This document shows positions 39,157 to 49,532 of a stretch of DNA of 64,000 nucleotides, in pieces. The stretch lies in contig NC_091673.1 in NCBI RefSeq assembly GCF_042453785.1, positions 2,425,501 through 2,489,500 of the forward strand, in the 5' to 3' direction. The position numbers and the translations under genes are program-made. The stretch comes from Malus domestica (lineage: Eukaryota > Streptophyta > Magnoliopsida > Rosales > Rosaceae). How positions within the stretch are numbered: position 1 is the first letter of the stretch; each line of letters starts with the position of its first letter. The notes below the pieces were generated by a model, which was given only the letters and a program-made list of their open reading frames with translations, was not told the DNA's origin and did not search any database.

Positions 39157-39325
39157 AAAGCCGCCGAAACAAACCGGTGCAAAATGTACCAGAACCTTTG
39201 TCGGAACAAACCAGCAAAAAAGATGTGGAAAATGTACTAGAACTTTCAAGTGAACAAACTGGAGAAAAAGACGTGCAAAATGCACCAGAACCATCGTCGA
39301 AACAAATCAAAGAAAAACTAACACT
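39157..39325 (+). pseudogene. Relic coding repeat: three 48-bp in-frame units
   Basis: AAATG(T/C)AC starts at 39182, 39230 and 39278, an exact 48-bp (16-codon) period. One plus-strand frame is open across all units and encodes acidic repeats of the type KDVQNAPEPSSEQT. Differences between units mostly keep the reading frame. The frame runs only from about 39135 to just past 39340, without a supportable ATG, and the A-rich array follows. It looks like a leftover exon of a repeat protein or a transposon-encoded protein. Parent unknown. Confidence 0.5.
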
Positions 39326-39840
39326 GTTTCTGGGAAAAAAAAACTAACACTGTATTTGGAGAAAAAAAAACCAAAACATAAAACAGTTTTTGGAAAAACT
39401 AACACTGTTTCTGAAAAAAAAAAAAAAAAAAACTAACACTGTCTCTATAAAAAAAAAAAACCAAAATATAAAATTCTTTCTGGAAAAACAAAAAAATAAC
39501 ACTATTTCTGGAAAAAACTAACACTGTCTCTGAAAAAAAAACCAAAACATAAAATTGTTTATGGAAAAACAAAAAAATAACATTGTTTTTTTTTGAAAAA
39601 AACTAACAATGTCTTTGGAAAAAAAAAACCAAAACATAACACTATTTCAAGAAAAATAATCTGATACAGTGTTTGTTTTGTTTGTGTATAAACAAACATT
39701 GTATTTGAAAAAAAAAACCAAAATATAACACTGTTTCTAGAAAGAAAAAAACACTATTTCTGGAAAAAAATGTTGGCAAAACTGTATCTGGAAAAAAAAA
39801 ACATTGTATCTGGAAAAATAACTGAACAAAAAGCTAACAA
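39318..39840. repeat. Low-complexity tandem array
   Basis: A degenerate array of about twenty units related to AAACTAACACTGTTTCTGG separated by poly-A runs. It begins directly in the last 48-bp unit and appears to have expanded from its 3' end (AAAAACTAACACTGTTTCTG). Confidence 0.8.
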
Positions 39841-39924
39841 ATCTCAAATTTATTTTCTTGAAAAACAAACGATGAACTTCAGTGAAGAAGAAAAATTGAA
39901 AAACAGTACCTCGAATACACTATG

Positions 39925-40560
39925 TGTCACATCCCTGCCCGGGTCCACCACATCCGGGGGCCCGTTCCACCATCATAGCACGATATTATCCGCTTTGGGC
40001 TTACCATTCCCTCACGGTTTTATTTTTGGGAACTCACGAGCAACTTCCCAGTGGGTCACCCACCTAGGAGTACTCTGGTCTTCTTCTCGCTTAACTTCGA
40101 AGTTCCTACGGAACCTAAAGCCAGTGACCTCCCAAAATGTCTCATGTTAGGTAGGGATAAGAATATACATTTAAGGATCACTCCCCTGGGCGATGTGGGA
40201 TGTTACAATCCATCCCCCTTAGGGGCCCGACGTCTTCGTCAGCACACTTCCGGCCAGGGATTGGCTCTGATACCATTTGTCACATCCCGGCACGGGTCCA
40301 CCACATCCGGGGGCCCGTTCTACCACCGTAGTATGATATTGTCTGCTTGGGCTTACCATTCCTTCACGGTTTTGTTTTTAGGAACTCACAAGCAACTTCT
40401 CAGTGGGGCACCCATCCTGGAAGTGCTCTCGCCCCCTTCTCGCTTAACTTCGGAGTTCCTACGGAACCCGAAGCCAGTGAACTCCCAAAAGGCCTCGTGC
40501 TAGGTAGGGATGAGAATATATATTTAAGGATCACTCCCATGGGCGATGTGAGATGTTATA
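39925..40560 (-). mobile_element. Cassandra TRIM retrotransposon, two LTRs
   Basis: Minus-strand order: 5' LTR 40560-40278 (283 bp), primer site TGGTATCAGAGCC at 40275-40263, a tiny internal region, polypurine tract AAGGGGGATGGAT beside the 3' LTR 40207-39925 (283 bp). Each LTR contains a 5S rRNA-like core: GAACTCCGAAGTTAAGCG, GGGCGAGAG and GGATGGGTG in the upstream LTR. This is the defining trait of Cassandra TRIMs, which are short, non-coding and mobilised in trans. The LTRs are roughly 90% alike by eye, so the copy is not recent. The left flank ends CTATG; the right end runs into another LTR after two bases. Confidence 0.92.
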
Positions 40561-40562
40561 AT

Positions 40563-42376
40563 TGTCACACCCCGTCCCGAAATTCATTTATCGGTGATGT
40601 AAAATGACAGTTTTATCCTTGGACGGGGAAATTGTAGTGTGTATATGTGACATATTGAGACTTAGAGGTTATTGTGTGGTTTTGGCTTGGTGACCCACGT
40701 GGACCACACACATACCACACTTACTCCTTCTCTCTTCCTCTCCGTGCTCTCTCTCGTAGACTCTCTCTCTCTTCTCTCTTGTACGGACGACACCCAAAAC
40801 CCACTGTAACGTGATAGATCGAGGAAGAAAATGGTACCATTGTGTTCTTAAGGTCCTCGTGAGTTCAAAGGTACCAAATATAGGTAAGATTACCTTTAAT
40901 TTCATGTAGAACCACAAAGCCCGATTCCATGCATTGTTCATGCAACTTTTATTCTTCAATTTTTAGGGGATTTCAAGCTTGTAGGAAGTTTTAGGAGGTC
41001 CCAAGGAGGCTCAGAGTAGTTTGTTTGAAGAATTTGGACGTCGGGATCACGAGAAACGATGAGTTGCAGGTTTGGTCAGAATTTCGAAGCTTCTCCAACG
41101 TGATTTCGTGATATTTGAAGCTTCAAACAGGTATAACGTTGTTATACTCATCTCTAGCTTTCCATTGGTGCAAATTTCTCAGAAAATTGTGAAGAAATTA
41201 GTGAGAAAACAAAGTTTTTCGAAATCCCCAGTTTTCGGCGACGGCGACGGTCGCGGGGGATTTATGAAAAAGACGACGGAATATTTCGTCAATCCTGACG
41301 GAATATTCTGATGCCATCAGTTAGGATTAACGGTGACAGTTGAGTTTTAACGGAATATTCCTAACGGCAATTAGAGAATCCGTCAGGATTCCCTGCTCAT
41401 GGCCGCGTGTCTTGCAGTGCACTCACCGGCGTGTGGCCGCGCGTGAGGGGTCCAAAAATTAATCTAAAAATTTGGGAATGATCCTGAGGTTGTGTAGGTC
41501 ATTGTGGTATATTCATATATCCAATTTGAGCTATATTTGAGAAGTTATTAGCTAGTTTTGTCTATGTGCTTTAAAATAATGTTTTTATAGTTAATTCGCA
41601 TATAGGTGAGACTTATCCCGAGGACGAGCGTATCCAAGGGCGACTCGGGGGCTACGACCCTTCGACTTACCAGTGAGTGGGCTTTTGGTTTTCAATATAT
41701 ATTTATATACTTGATATTTCCCATAAAATATGTTTAAATAAGATTATGCCTTGAATGCCATGCATATAAGTTTATAATTCATATACGAATTGGTATATGA
41801 TGCATTATATAAAATTGTGGTGCTGTGGACGCTCAGGTAAGTTGATGTGAGTTATGTTTGGTTATGTGAATTATCGATGATGTGAGATGTGATTGAATAA
41901 CGTTGAGCTCATAAAACTGCACCTAGGGTGCTTGTGATTTAGCCAGAGATATGGCACATGCCTGTTTATAATGTCACCTCCCGCACCATATGCTCATATT
42001 GGATCCAATTTAGGTTCACAGTTTTGTCGTACATACCTTTACTATGGTTCCGACTCGTAGGTGATTAGCGATTTATCGCCCAACTATTATGTGAGAGTAG
42101 TATTGAGTATAATTCTATTACACCCAGTATTGTCATATAGACATTTTCATTTGGTTTCGACTCTTGTGCAGTATAGTGCCGTATAGGTCATTGTAGTGAC
42201 TCCGGCTAGATTGACTTTTGAGCTATGAATTCAGCCGTACAGACTACCACAAGGGTTTTGGCTAATATGTTATATTTCTATGAAGTTATTCTCACCTGAA
42301 TTACATACTCTGTTATATCTTGGTATGGTATACATATGAGTATGATTATGTGAAGCATGTTTTGAATTGATATATT

Positions 42377-42408
<32 letters not shown>

Positions 42409-42856
42409 TGTATGTGCTTATATTCTAATTCTAGGAAAAATTATATATGTTTTACAGCGAGGGGTTAGTTATGTTGATAAATGAAATGGTTTTGTAAAAC
42501 ATTTGTTTTTGCCCACTCACGTTTTCTGTTTTGCACCCCTCCAAGTTTTAAGTAAGCTTGCTGTTGGTGGCTTGAGGACGTCGGTAGTTCTGACCTATCT
42601 AAATAATAGTAGGACATTTCTGGTACTATATAACTAGTACTTGTCCTATTGGACTGCACCTAGACTTATTATGCTTTGATTAGAAGTGTTTACTGTTGTA
42701 ACTAACTTCTATCACTTCTTGTTTAGTAGTGCACTCTAGTAATTTGGTTTTTAATTATTTGTATATTTCTTATCTCTATTGCTTCCGCACTGTGCACATG
42801 GCTACGTCACTCTCACGTGACGGCTAGCATGCCTTGATCTCGATCGGGGTGTGTCG
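40563..42856 (+). mobile_element. Solo Ty3/gypsy LTR, diverged relative of the intact chromovirus
   Basis: 2,294 bp, almost the same size as the intact LTRs. Starts TGTCACACCCCGTCCC and ends CGGGGTGTGTCG (terminal CA decayed to CG). Shares the GGAATATTCC-rich part, the CCAGTGAGTGGGC motif near 41669 and the GCCCACTCACGTTTTCTG motif near 42511. No flanking 5-bp duplication is visible: ATAAT on the left, TCGTA on the right. An (AT)n microsatellite is at about 42379-42403. Confidence 0.85.
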
Positions 42857-42916
42857 TCGTACCCAGTGCACAAGGCTCCTGCTTTATGCAGGGTCTAGGA
42901 GAGGTGAATGTCGGCT
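42857..42916. repeat. Fragment of a widespread plant repeat
   Basis: Contains CCCAGTGCACAAGGCTCC and GGTCTAGGAGAGGTGAATG, strings I associate with a common dispersed repeat in many plant genomes. Its class is unclear to me. It forms the right end of the composite block. Confidence 0.5.
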
Positions 42917-42923
42917 CACTATG

Positions 42924-44141
42924 AAAAATTGAAAAACAGTAGCTCAAATTCTTCCTTTCTTCTTCATCAAATTGAAAGGTTAATAATCAGATGAATGAGA
43001 AGGGAAGGGCAGAAATTCACCTTTGGCTTTTTGCCGATGTCGGTGAAAGTGCATATCCCTTGCTCATCTTTACATAGAAGAGAGAGAGTGTGTGAGAAAT
43101 TTTAGGAGGGATGGAGAGAGAGATGGACAAAATCATATAGTTTTGCTTGTAAGAGATCGTATCCAATTTTCATAGAGATGGAGACGGCTCAAAATTAGGT
43201 TTGGGGTCGAAGCTGTGGTTTTTACATAATGATAGAAATGGAGTTGTTATGCGAGATTAGAAAGAAAAATGGAAGGTTTTGAATGTCATGAAAAAATGGG
43301 AGAGAGAATTTGAGAGAGATTAACGGACAAAAGCTTGTCGTTAGGGATAAAATCGTAAACTCAATATTTGGGCCATTTTAATTAGACTAATTTAGTATTG
43401 GGCTTTATCCTAACCATTAAATAAAATTATTACATGGTTTTTCGTTAAAACTTAAATTTTTAAAACTCTTTTTATTAGTTTTCTTTTTTCTAAAATTATC
43501 TTTACATAATGATGCAAAAAATTGAAACAATTTTATTTATGACGTTGCTACATGAAATGATTTTCTTTCCATCGTCTTTCATTTATTCAAGAAAAAAAAT
43601 AAAGAAAAACTAATGAAAATGGCTTGAAAATTTTGAGTTTTAACGAAAATGACAAAATAAATTGTAAAGTGAATAGTATAACAAGATTAACTTTTTAATG
43701 TAAAAATATAATTTTTCGTTAAAATTTATAAAAAATAAAACATGCTTCTACATGAAAATAATCCATGTGTTGACTTCTTATCAACATGGCTCTTCACCCG
43801 GATGAAAAGCAATAAAAAAATGGTTCGCCATTGACTATTTCAAAGCATCGGGCTTGACCTCTTGTTGAACCCACACGATACAATTCAACTGCCTTGTTAT
43901 AGTAGCCGTTGGCCAGTTTACATCTATGGTATAATATTTGTACATGGGTATCTTTTTTATTAATTTTTTTATTCCTCAAATGTTTATTAATTTCATACAA
44001 TTTCCTCTACGATTCGCATCAACATTTCTTTTTATTTTTGGATTCAAGGGTTATACACACATTTTCAATTTTAGATGTCTATGACTAGTAATAAAATAAA
44101 ATAATAACTTCGTTCATAATAATTGGAAAGAAAGAATAAAA
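42924..44141. other. Intergenic region with two MITE fragments
   Basis: No gene seen. 43438-43484 matches the 3' part of the MITE at 15807-15960. 43603-43728 is a shortened reverse copy of the same family. GA-rich sequence occupies 43080-43320. Confidence 0.5.
43603..43728 (-). mobile_element. MITE of the 15.8-kb family, internally deleted copy
   Basis: The reverse complement follows the family consensus from AGAAAAACTAATGAAAATGG through the GTGAATAGTA segment, and ends TTTTTCGTTAAAATTT. The first-third segment GTTCACTTTAACG is missing. Confidence 0.7.
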
Positions 44142-44425
44142 ATTGACTAGCGTGATCTGATCATATATGACAATGTATAGCAATAAAGTAATTCAAATAA
44201 AATTTCATTAAGAATAATTAGAAAGTAAGTACAATTTGACTAGTGCGGCCTGACCGTATCCGATGATGTATATCAATATAGTAAATAATTCACCATAACC
44301 AGATTTTCTTATCTGCACGTTGGTTCAAAATTTGACTAGTGCGGCCCAATCGTATCCAACAATGTATAGCAACACAGTAAATAATTCACCATGATAAGAT
44401 TTTCTTATCCGCACGTTGGTTTACG
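44142..44425. repeat. Three tandem units of about 93-96 bp upstream of the DUF1639 gene
   Basis: (A/T)TTGACTAG starts at 44142, 44235 and 44331. The last two units are close copies sharing TAAATAATTCACCAT and GATTTTCTTATC(T/C)GCACG. The array ends about 390 bp before the TATA box at 44814. Confidence 0.8.
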
Positions 44426-44813
44426 CTTCTTCCACTCCTTTCTATAAATGCTTAAAATTGCGAGATTCGATTATTATTGTCAAGGTTTGTACACTAAGCA
44501 ATTATATTTGCACATGTTCCATTTTTTGTGAAGAAAAGAAAGGCATGCTTTACAAAAATGAATTTTGCCATCAAGAGGAATAATATTAAGCGAAAATAAT
44601 TTTCATTTTTGAAAATCAAATGAATATAATTTTAAATCAACGGCTGGGAGAAGAGATCAAAGAGGTAAAGTTCAAACCGGAGGGTGGTTGAGGGCAAAGG
44701 CGCACTCAAAAACGACGCATCACCCGGGAAACCTCAGCGGTGCGGAAAACACACCAAGCGCGCACATTAGCAGTCACCAAAAAGAAAAGGAAAAAAGAAA
44801 AAAAAATCCAGAG

Positions 44814-44822
44814 TATATATAA
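44814..44822 (+). promoter_or_regulatory. TATA box of the DUF1639 gene
   Basis: TATATATAA lies about 245 bp before the ATG at 45061; a long leader is implied. Confidence 0.6.
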
Positions 44823-45060
44823 CCCGAACGTTAAAACGCCCTCTCTCGGAGTCTCTCAATTCGCTCTCATCGTATATAAACTTACGTTTCCCGGCGAGTT
44901 GCGAGAGAAAACCAAAACAGTAACAACAAACCCAATAGAAAAATTCTCCCTTTTTCCCAGAAAATCCCGAGATTTTCCGAGAAAATCAGAGGAGGCGCGA
45001 GAAACAGAGAAGGAGAGCTGTGATCTGAGAGTGGCTCTCTTTGGTCTGAGTTTCCGATAA

Positions 45061-46383
45061 ATGGTGTATATAGGCGGGTCGGAGGAGGAAGAGAGAGTGG
45101 CGGCGAAGTCCATGGCGATGGGTTCCGAGAGGACGAAGGCTCTGCACAATTTCAACTTGCCGTGGGATTTGAAGTGGGGGAACCAGAGGCACCTGCGGTG
45201 CCAGAAGGAGAGCTCCGAGGCCGGCGGGAGTGGTGGGGAAGGGTCGGAGGCTAATCGGCGATCGTCGGCTCAGAGGATGGAGAGCTCTCCGGCGGTGACT
45301 CGGCGGAGGGATTTGGAGTTCGAGAAGCGGAAGTTTCGGGCCCCGAGGCCGAGGATCGAAAACGACGACGCGGAGGAAGGGATCGATGCGTTTAGGCAGA
45401 AGCTCATGTTTGATCTCAAGACGGCGGCGGATAAGATGAAAGACGCGATTTTGAGGGAGGAGGAGGTGGCAGTGGCGGGGGCGGCTGCTTATACTGACGT
45501 GGCGGCGGCAGAGGAGGATGTTGAGATGGCGGAGGTTGGCGAATCGGAACCTCCGGTGGCGCCGGAGCCAGAGCCGCCGGAGGCGAGGCCGTGGAATCTG
45601 AGGACGAGGAGGGCGGCTTGCAAGGCTCCAATGGGCGGCGGCGGCGCTAAGGTGGTGAGAATCGAGGAAAAGAAGGCGAATTACTCGCCGTTGAGGAGTG
45701 AGGGTAACAATGGCGTGAAGTCGCCGAGGCTGGTGAGAGGGGCTTCGGTTTCGGGTCCAGAGAAGAATAAGGAGGAGGAGAGGCCCAAATTCTCGTTGAC
45801 GCTCACCAAGAAGGAGATCGAGGAAGATTTCATGAAGATGCTCGGCCACCGCCCTCTCCGACGCCCAAAGAGGCGGCCAAGAAATGTTCAGAAGCAATTG
45901 GATGTACGTCAAATTCCCAAATTCATAAATCGTGACCCTCCTCTTAGTTTCTTGACTTCTTCCCTCTCGGCCATTCTGTTTGTTTATCAAATTAACTGAC
46001 GGCGGTTGTTCTTGTTGCAGGGTTTGTTTCCCGGTACGTGGTTGACGGAGGTCTCGGCGGAGACGTACAAGGTTCCTGAGTTCCCTGAAAATACAAAGGT
46101 GATTGCTTTCTTCTGACTTCTCTCTCATAACTTCAAAAGTCTTCGTCTTCAAACTTTTCATTGATTTGAATATTTGATCAACACTGAGTCACTGAAGAAA
46201 TTGGGCTCTCTAAATAATGCAATTATCCCCAAATTTAGCTGATATTTTCTTGGGGTTTTCAAACTTTCATGAGTTATGAAGATTACGGAATTCAAAGTTC
46301 CCGCTTTTCTTTCTTTCCCAAATTTTCAAATCACAACTTTGTTCAGTGCTGAACTGTTTGCTCATTCTTTTTTGCAGAGGTAG
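45061..46383 (+). CDS. DUF1639 family protein (three exons)
   Basis: Exons 45061-45903, 46021-46098 and 46378-46383, GT-AG introns, 308 residues. The last exon holds only AGG TAG, one arginine codon and the stop. Conserved features are WNLRTRRA at 178-185 and the DUF1639 core at about 242-307, including SLTLTKKEIEEDFMKMLG, HRPLRRPKRRPRNVQKQLD and FPGTWLTEVSAETYKVPE. The N-terminal half is GC-rich, acidic and low in complexity (Ala/Glu/Pro runs). The basic RRPKRRPR stretch could be a nuclear localisation signal (inference). The family is plant-specific and its function is unknown. A TATA box and an upstream tandem array mark the promoter. Confidence 0.88.
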
Positions 46384-48653
46384 CGATCCGGGCAAACGCG
46401 GGCTTATGTGGAAAGTTTCAAGGCTCTTGTTTATTTCTGACTGCTGCTGCTGCTGCTTGCAAAGAGGGTATGCCCATACACACATACACATTGGAGTTTT
46501 GATGAAACGTATCAAATCCCCTGTTACTGCTGAACGTTCAGTTGCTTTGGAACACTAATTTTGTTTGTTAATTATAATTCATCTTCCTTTCTTTTTCTGA
46601 ATAAAATGTAAATAAGGGAAATCTGGCCGGATTCTATTATATCGAAAATAACATTTGTGGTCTGAGCTAGGTTTTTCCTTTTCGGTGACTGTCTAGTATA
46701 ATATCAGTTGCATTTGATCTCAGTGTTCCCATTGTTCATCTTTGTTTTCGTTTTCTTTTCGGGTGCATGCTTGGCCACATACTACTTGACAATTTTGAAT
46801 CTTTTACTGTTCTCTTCATTTACACCATCTTTGAAACAAGTGAATGAAAGAGAAGAGTGGCTAGGGAATTAATTGTTTGTATGGAAATGGACTTGTATAT
46901 TTCCTTCTTTTCTGTACATTGTAAAATATTAAACGAGCATGTTCTTTCGAATGTAATTGAACTTCTGACCTAAATGCAAGTCTAATGACTTGTTTTGAGG
47001 TCTCCGTTTCATGGAAGTAGCGTAGCTTCAAGGCGGTAGGTTGTACCGGAAGCAACACTTGGTTGCTCCTACTTCTTGCCTGTGTTTTGGTTTTTGCTGT
47101 TAATCTTCACAGTTCTGCCCTGTCCTGCTCAACTACCTCTATTCAAAACATCGTTGTTTCACTTAACTAGTAGTATTAATCTTCATAATTCTGCAATCTT
47201 TTCATTTCTTTTTTTGTTTCGTTTTGGTACAGATGCAGTAATGCTGATTGCCATCACATTCACACTACAAATTTCTGCAACAATGATTTGTAATACAGTA
47301 ACACTTCCTTGGTCATTGTTTAGCGGAGTCAATTGTTCAAGATTTTATCTGCTGAATAATGTAGATTTTATGAATTTTTTATGAATATAATGTTTGTCTT
47401 TTGCATCCTGTCCTTCTGGTGTGAGATGGATAATGTTTGTTTTCTTCTTTTGTTTATTGCCTATTGGAAGCAGGCATGCTACTGTTTAAAGTCAATCCTT
47501 CGCACTTAATTTGGCTTGTTCAAAACTGAAAACTTCCATCAAACCCTAAACAGTTGGAAGTTCTGTACGTTGGTGACCATTGATCAACGTCTCGTGATCA
47601 ATGATCTTAGCATTCATTGTTGCATTGTAACATTGATTCGAGACTTCACGGTGATATCTGGGGCGCAGAGAAGTCTCTCTCTTGCTCCCTGGTCTGACTT
47701 TTTCCTGTCCTGGGATTTCCCTAGCCATAGCCTACTCGTTTGTTTGACTTCCACTTTGACTCGTGAGTTTTGTTCCCGGAACTGGATGACCTGTTATTCT
47801 TTTGGCAGAAAACCTCCAAGGCTGCTGTTTGACTAGGCAACTTATCGTTGCCGTGACTGCGCGTTCGCGTACTGTTGTTGGCTTTGGGTTCTCAGTTTCA
47901 AATTTCCAGTTGCTCAACTGTTGAGGCCCAACCCAGTTTGTGCCTCCAGTCCAGTAAATCTTGCTCTCAACATTTAAGGGGCCTTTTGCAGCCCATGATG
48001 GCAGCAGAACGTTGCGCTCGAGTGTGCCCGTCACACAGTCATATTCCTGTTTTGACGATAAAATATACCATGTGTGTCTAGTTGCCATTTTTTGAGCTTG
48101 AACTTCCTCTCTCCTTGTTGCCGCGACCTTTTCTTGTTGCCACTGTCTGTAGCTGTTTTGGTTAATGAAGTTACTATTTGCCGGAAGAACAACGAGCCAT
48201 CGCTTGGAAAGTACAAGAGAGGCATCCCAAATCTTCATACATTACACAGAGAAACAAACCATTTTGACAAGACGATATTTTATTCTAAATTACTCTAATT
48301 CACGTGGAATTTGAATTTGAATTTCGACGAAATGAGACAGACACCTTCCCTACTCAATTACCTAACTCACTACTACAACTATTTTCAAAAGAGGAAAAAG
48401 AGAGTCAAATTTACTTATTTGGTAATTTGAAAAAGAATAAAAAAGCAGAAAAGAAAGAAAGGGATGTGACAGTGAAAGAAAGATACCTTGTTCATCTTTC
48501 TCCACTCTACTTTTCACCCTTCCAACCATCAAATTTACCCATCACCGTAAAAAAAATTCTTCAATTTACAGAGTATGAATATTATCACATGGTACCTAAT
48601 AATACAAGATTGCAGACAGCTAATTTCATCTGTACTTGGAAGATTTAACTCGG
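46384..48653. other. 3' flank of DUF1639 and intergenic region
   Basis: The DUF1639 3' UTR probably extends to about 46600 (AATAAA at 46601-46606). The rest has scattered short frames, including one of 168 codons on the minus strand (47732-48238) with no recognisable family. 48300-48640 may include the 3' UTR of the convergent DUF1645 gene. Confidence 0.5.
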
Positions 48654-49532
48654 TCATTTCTTCTTCTTTCTAAATTTACCGTTACAGAAGAGAGAACCGA
48701 ACCCGAAAAAACTCCCAGTAACTTTGGAAATGTAAGGCGGTGGGAGATTCAGAACAGGGCTGATTCTGACCCCATTGCCGTGAGATCCACTCTTTCTCAA
48801 CGCCGGCTTCTGGTTCATGTTGTTGTAAGGATAATACGTACTCGAACACGAGGCAGACGATGATCTTCGGCTCGAAACCGATGTCTGTTTCTGCAAATGC
48901 TGCTGCTGCTTCTGATGAGTTGTTGTTGTTGTTTCCTTTGGAGGCAACGCTTGCTTTTGATTTGGTTTTGGAGCCGACCCTGTTGAGTTGCTTCTCGAAA
49001 GAAACTGAAGCGGCCGGATTAGGCTCTTGCCGCGAGCAGCGTCGCAGTTGAGACTGCTGCTCCGCCGGAACTGCCAGAATGGCTTTGCTGTTGGAGGCTT
49101 GTCGGTTTCATCTGCATCGGCATTGGCGTCTAAAAATTCTTTCAACCTCTTCTTCTTCTCATCTGATTTTAGCCTCTCTGTTTTTATAGGTGTTGAGCGA
49201 TGAGCAAGGGTAGGAGGAGCTGCCCTCTCATCATCAGCCTGACGAGTAACTGTTTTCTCTTCAGGCTGGTGAGTTTCTTCGGCGGCGGCGAGATTTCTCT
49301 TGATTTGGACGGGGAGAATCTTCCCATTGGAGAAAAGCTCGTCCGCCGAAGACAACTCCAGCTTGAGATTGTTTACAATGCAGAAATCGAAATCGGCAGT
49401 GGAATCCGAGAGAGAGGAGTCTAACCGTTGCCCTTGTTTCGGAGCATGATTCGTCTTGTCCAGATCATGGGAGAATGAAATTCTTGGACTGAATCCGGGG
49501 CTCCAAATCTCCGAGCAGACCTCAATGGCCAT
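48654..49532 (-). CDS. DUF1645 family protein
   Basis: Intronless, 292 residues, start MAIEVCSEIWSPGFSPRISF. The first conserved block is at about 48-75 (DFDFCIVNN, SSADELFSNGKILP). The second is at about 125-165 with KKKRLKEFLD and a tryptophan-containing PFWQFRRSSS. Low-complexity Gln/Thr/Ser tracts follow, and a C-terminal FFGFGSLFCNGKFRKKKK. This block order is that of plant DUF1645 proteins. One rice member (SGL) affects grain size and drought response; the molecular role is unknown. The basic termini suggest a nuclear or membrane-surface protein, but that is inference. It is convergent with the DUF1639 gene. Confidence 0.87.
   Translation of the reverse strand: MAIEVCSEIWSPGFSPRISFSHDLDKTNHAPKQGQRLDSSLSDSTADFDFCIVNNLKLELSSADELFSNGKILPVQIKRNLAAAEETHQPEEKTVTRQADDERAAPPTLAHRSTPIKTERLKSDEKKKRLKEFLDANADADETDKPPTAKPFWQFRRSSSLNCDAARGKSLIRPLQFLSRSNSTGSAPKPNQKQALPPKETTTTTHQKQQQHLQKQTSVSSRRSSSASCSSTYYPYNNMNQKPALRKSGSHGNGVRISPVLNLPPPYISKVTGSFFGFGSLFCNGKFRKKKK

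Noticed and set aside
39770..40607. Plus-strand open frames over the Cassandra element
   Set aside because: They lie antisense to a TRIM LTR with 5S-like sequence. TRIMs are non-coding.
44986..46161. 391-codon open frame on the minus strand
   Set aside because: It is antisense to the GC-rich DUF1639 exon, has an Arg/Pro/Leu/His-rich shadow composition and matches no family.
47732..48238. 168-codon minus-strand open frame with an ATG
   Set aside because: No recognisable domain, no promoter or splice context, and composition like non-coding DNA. Could be tested by transcript data.
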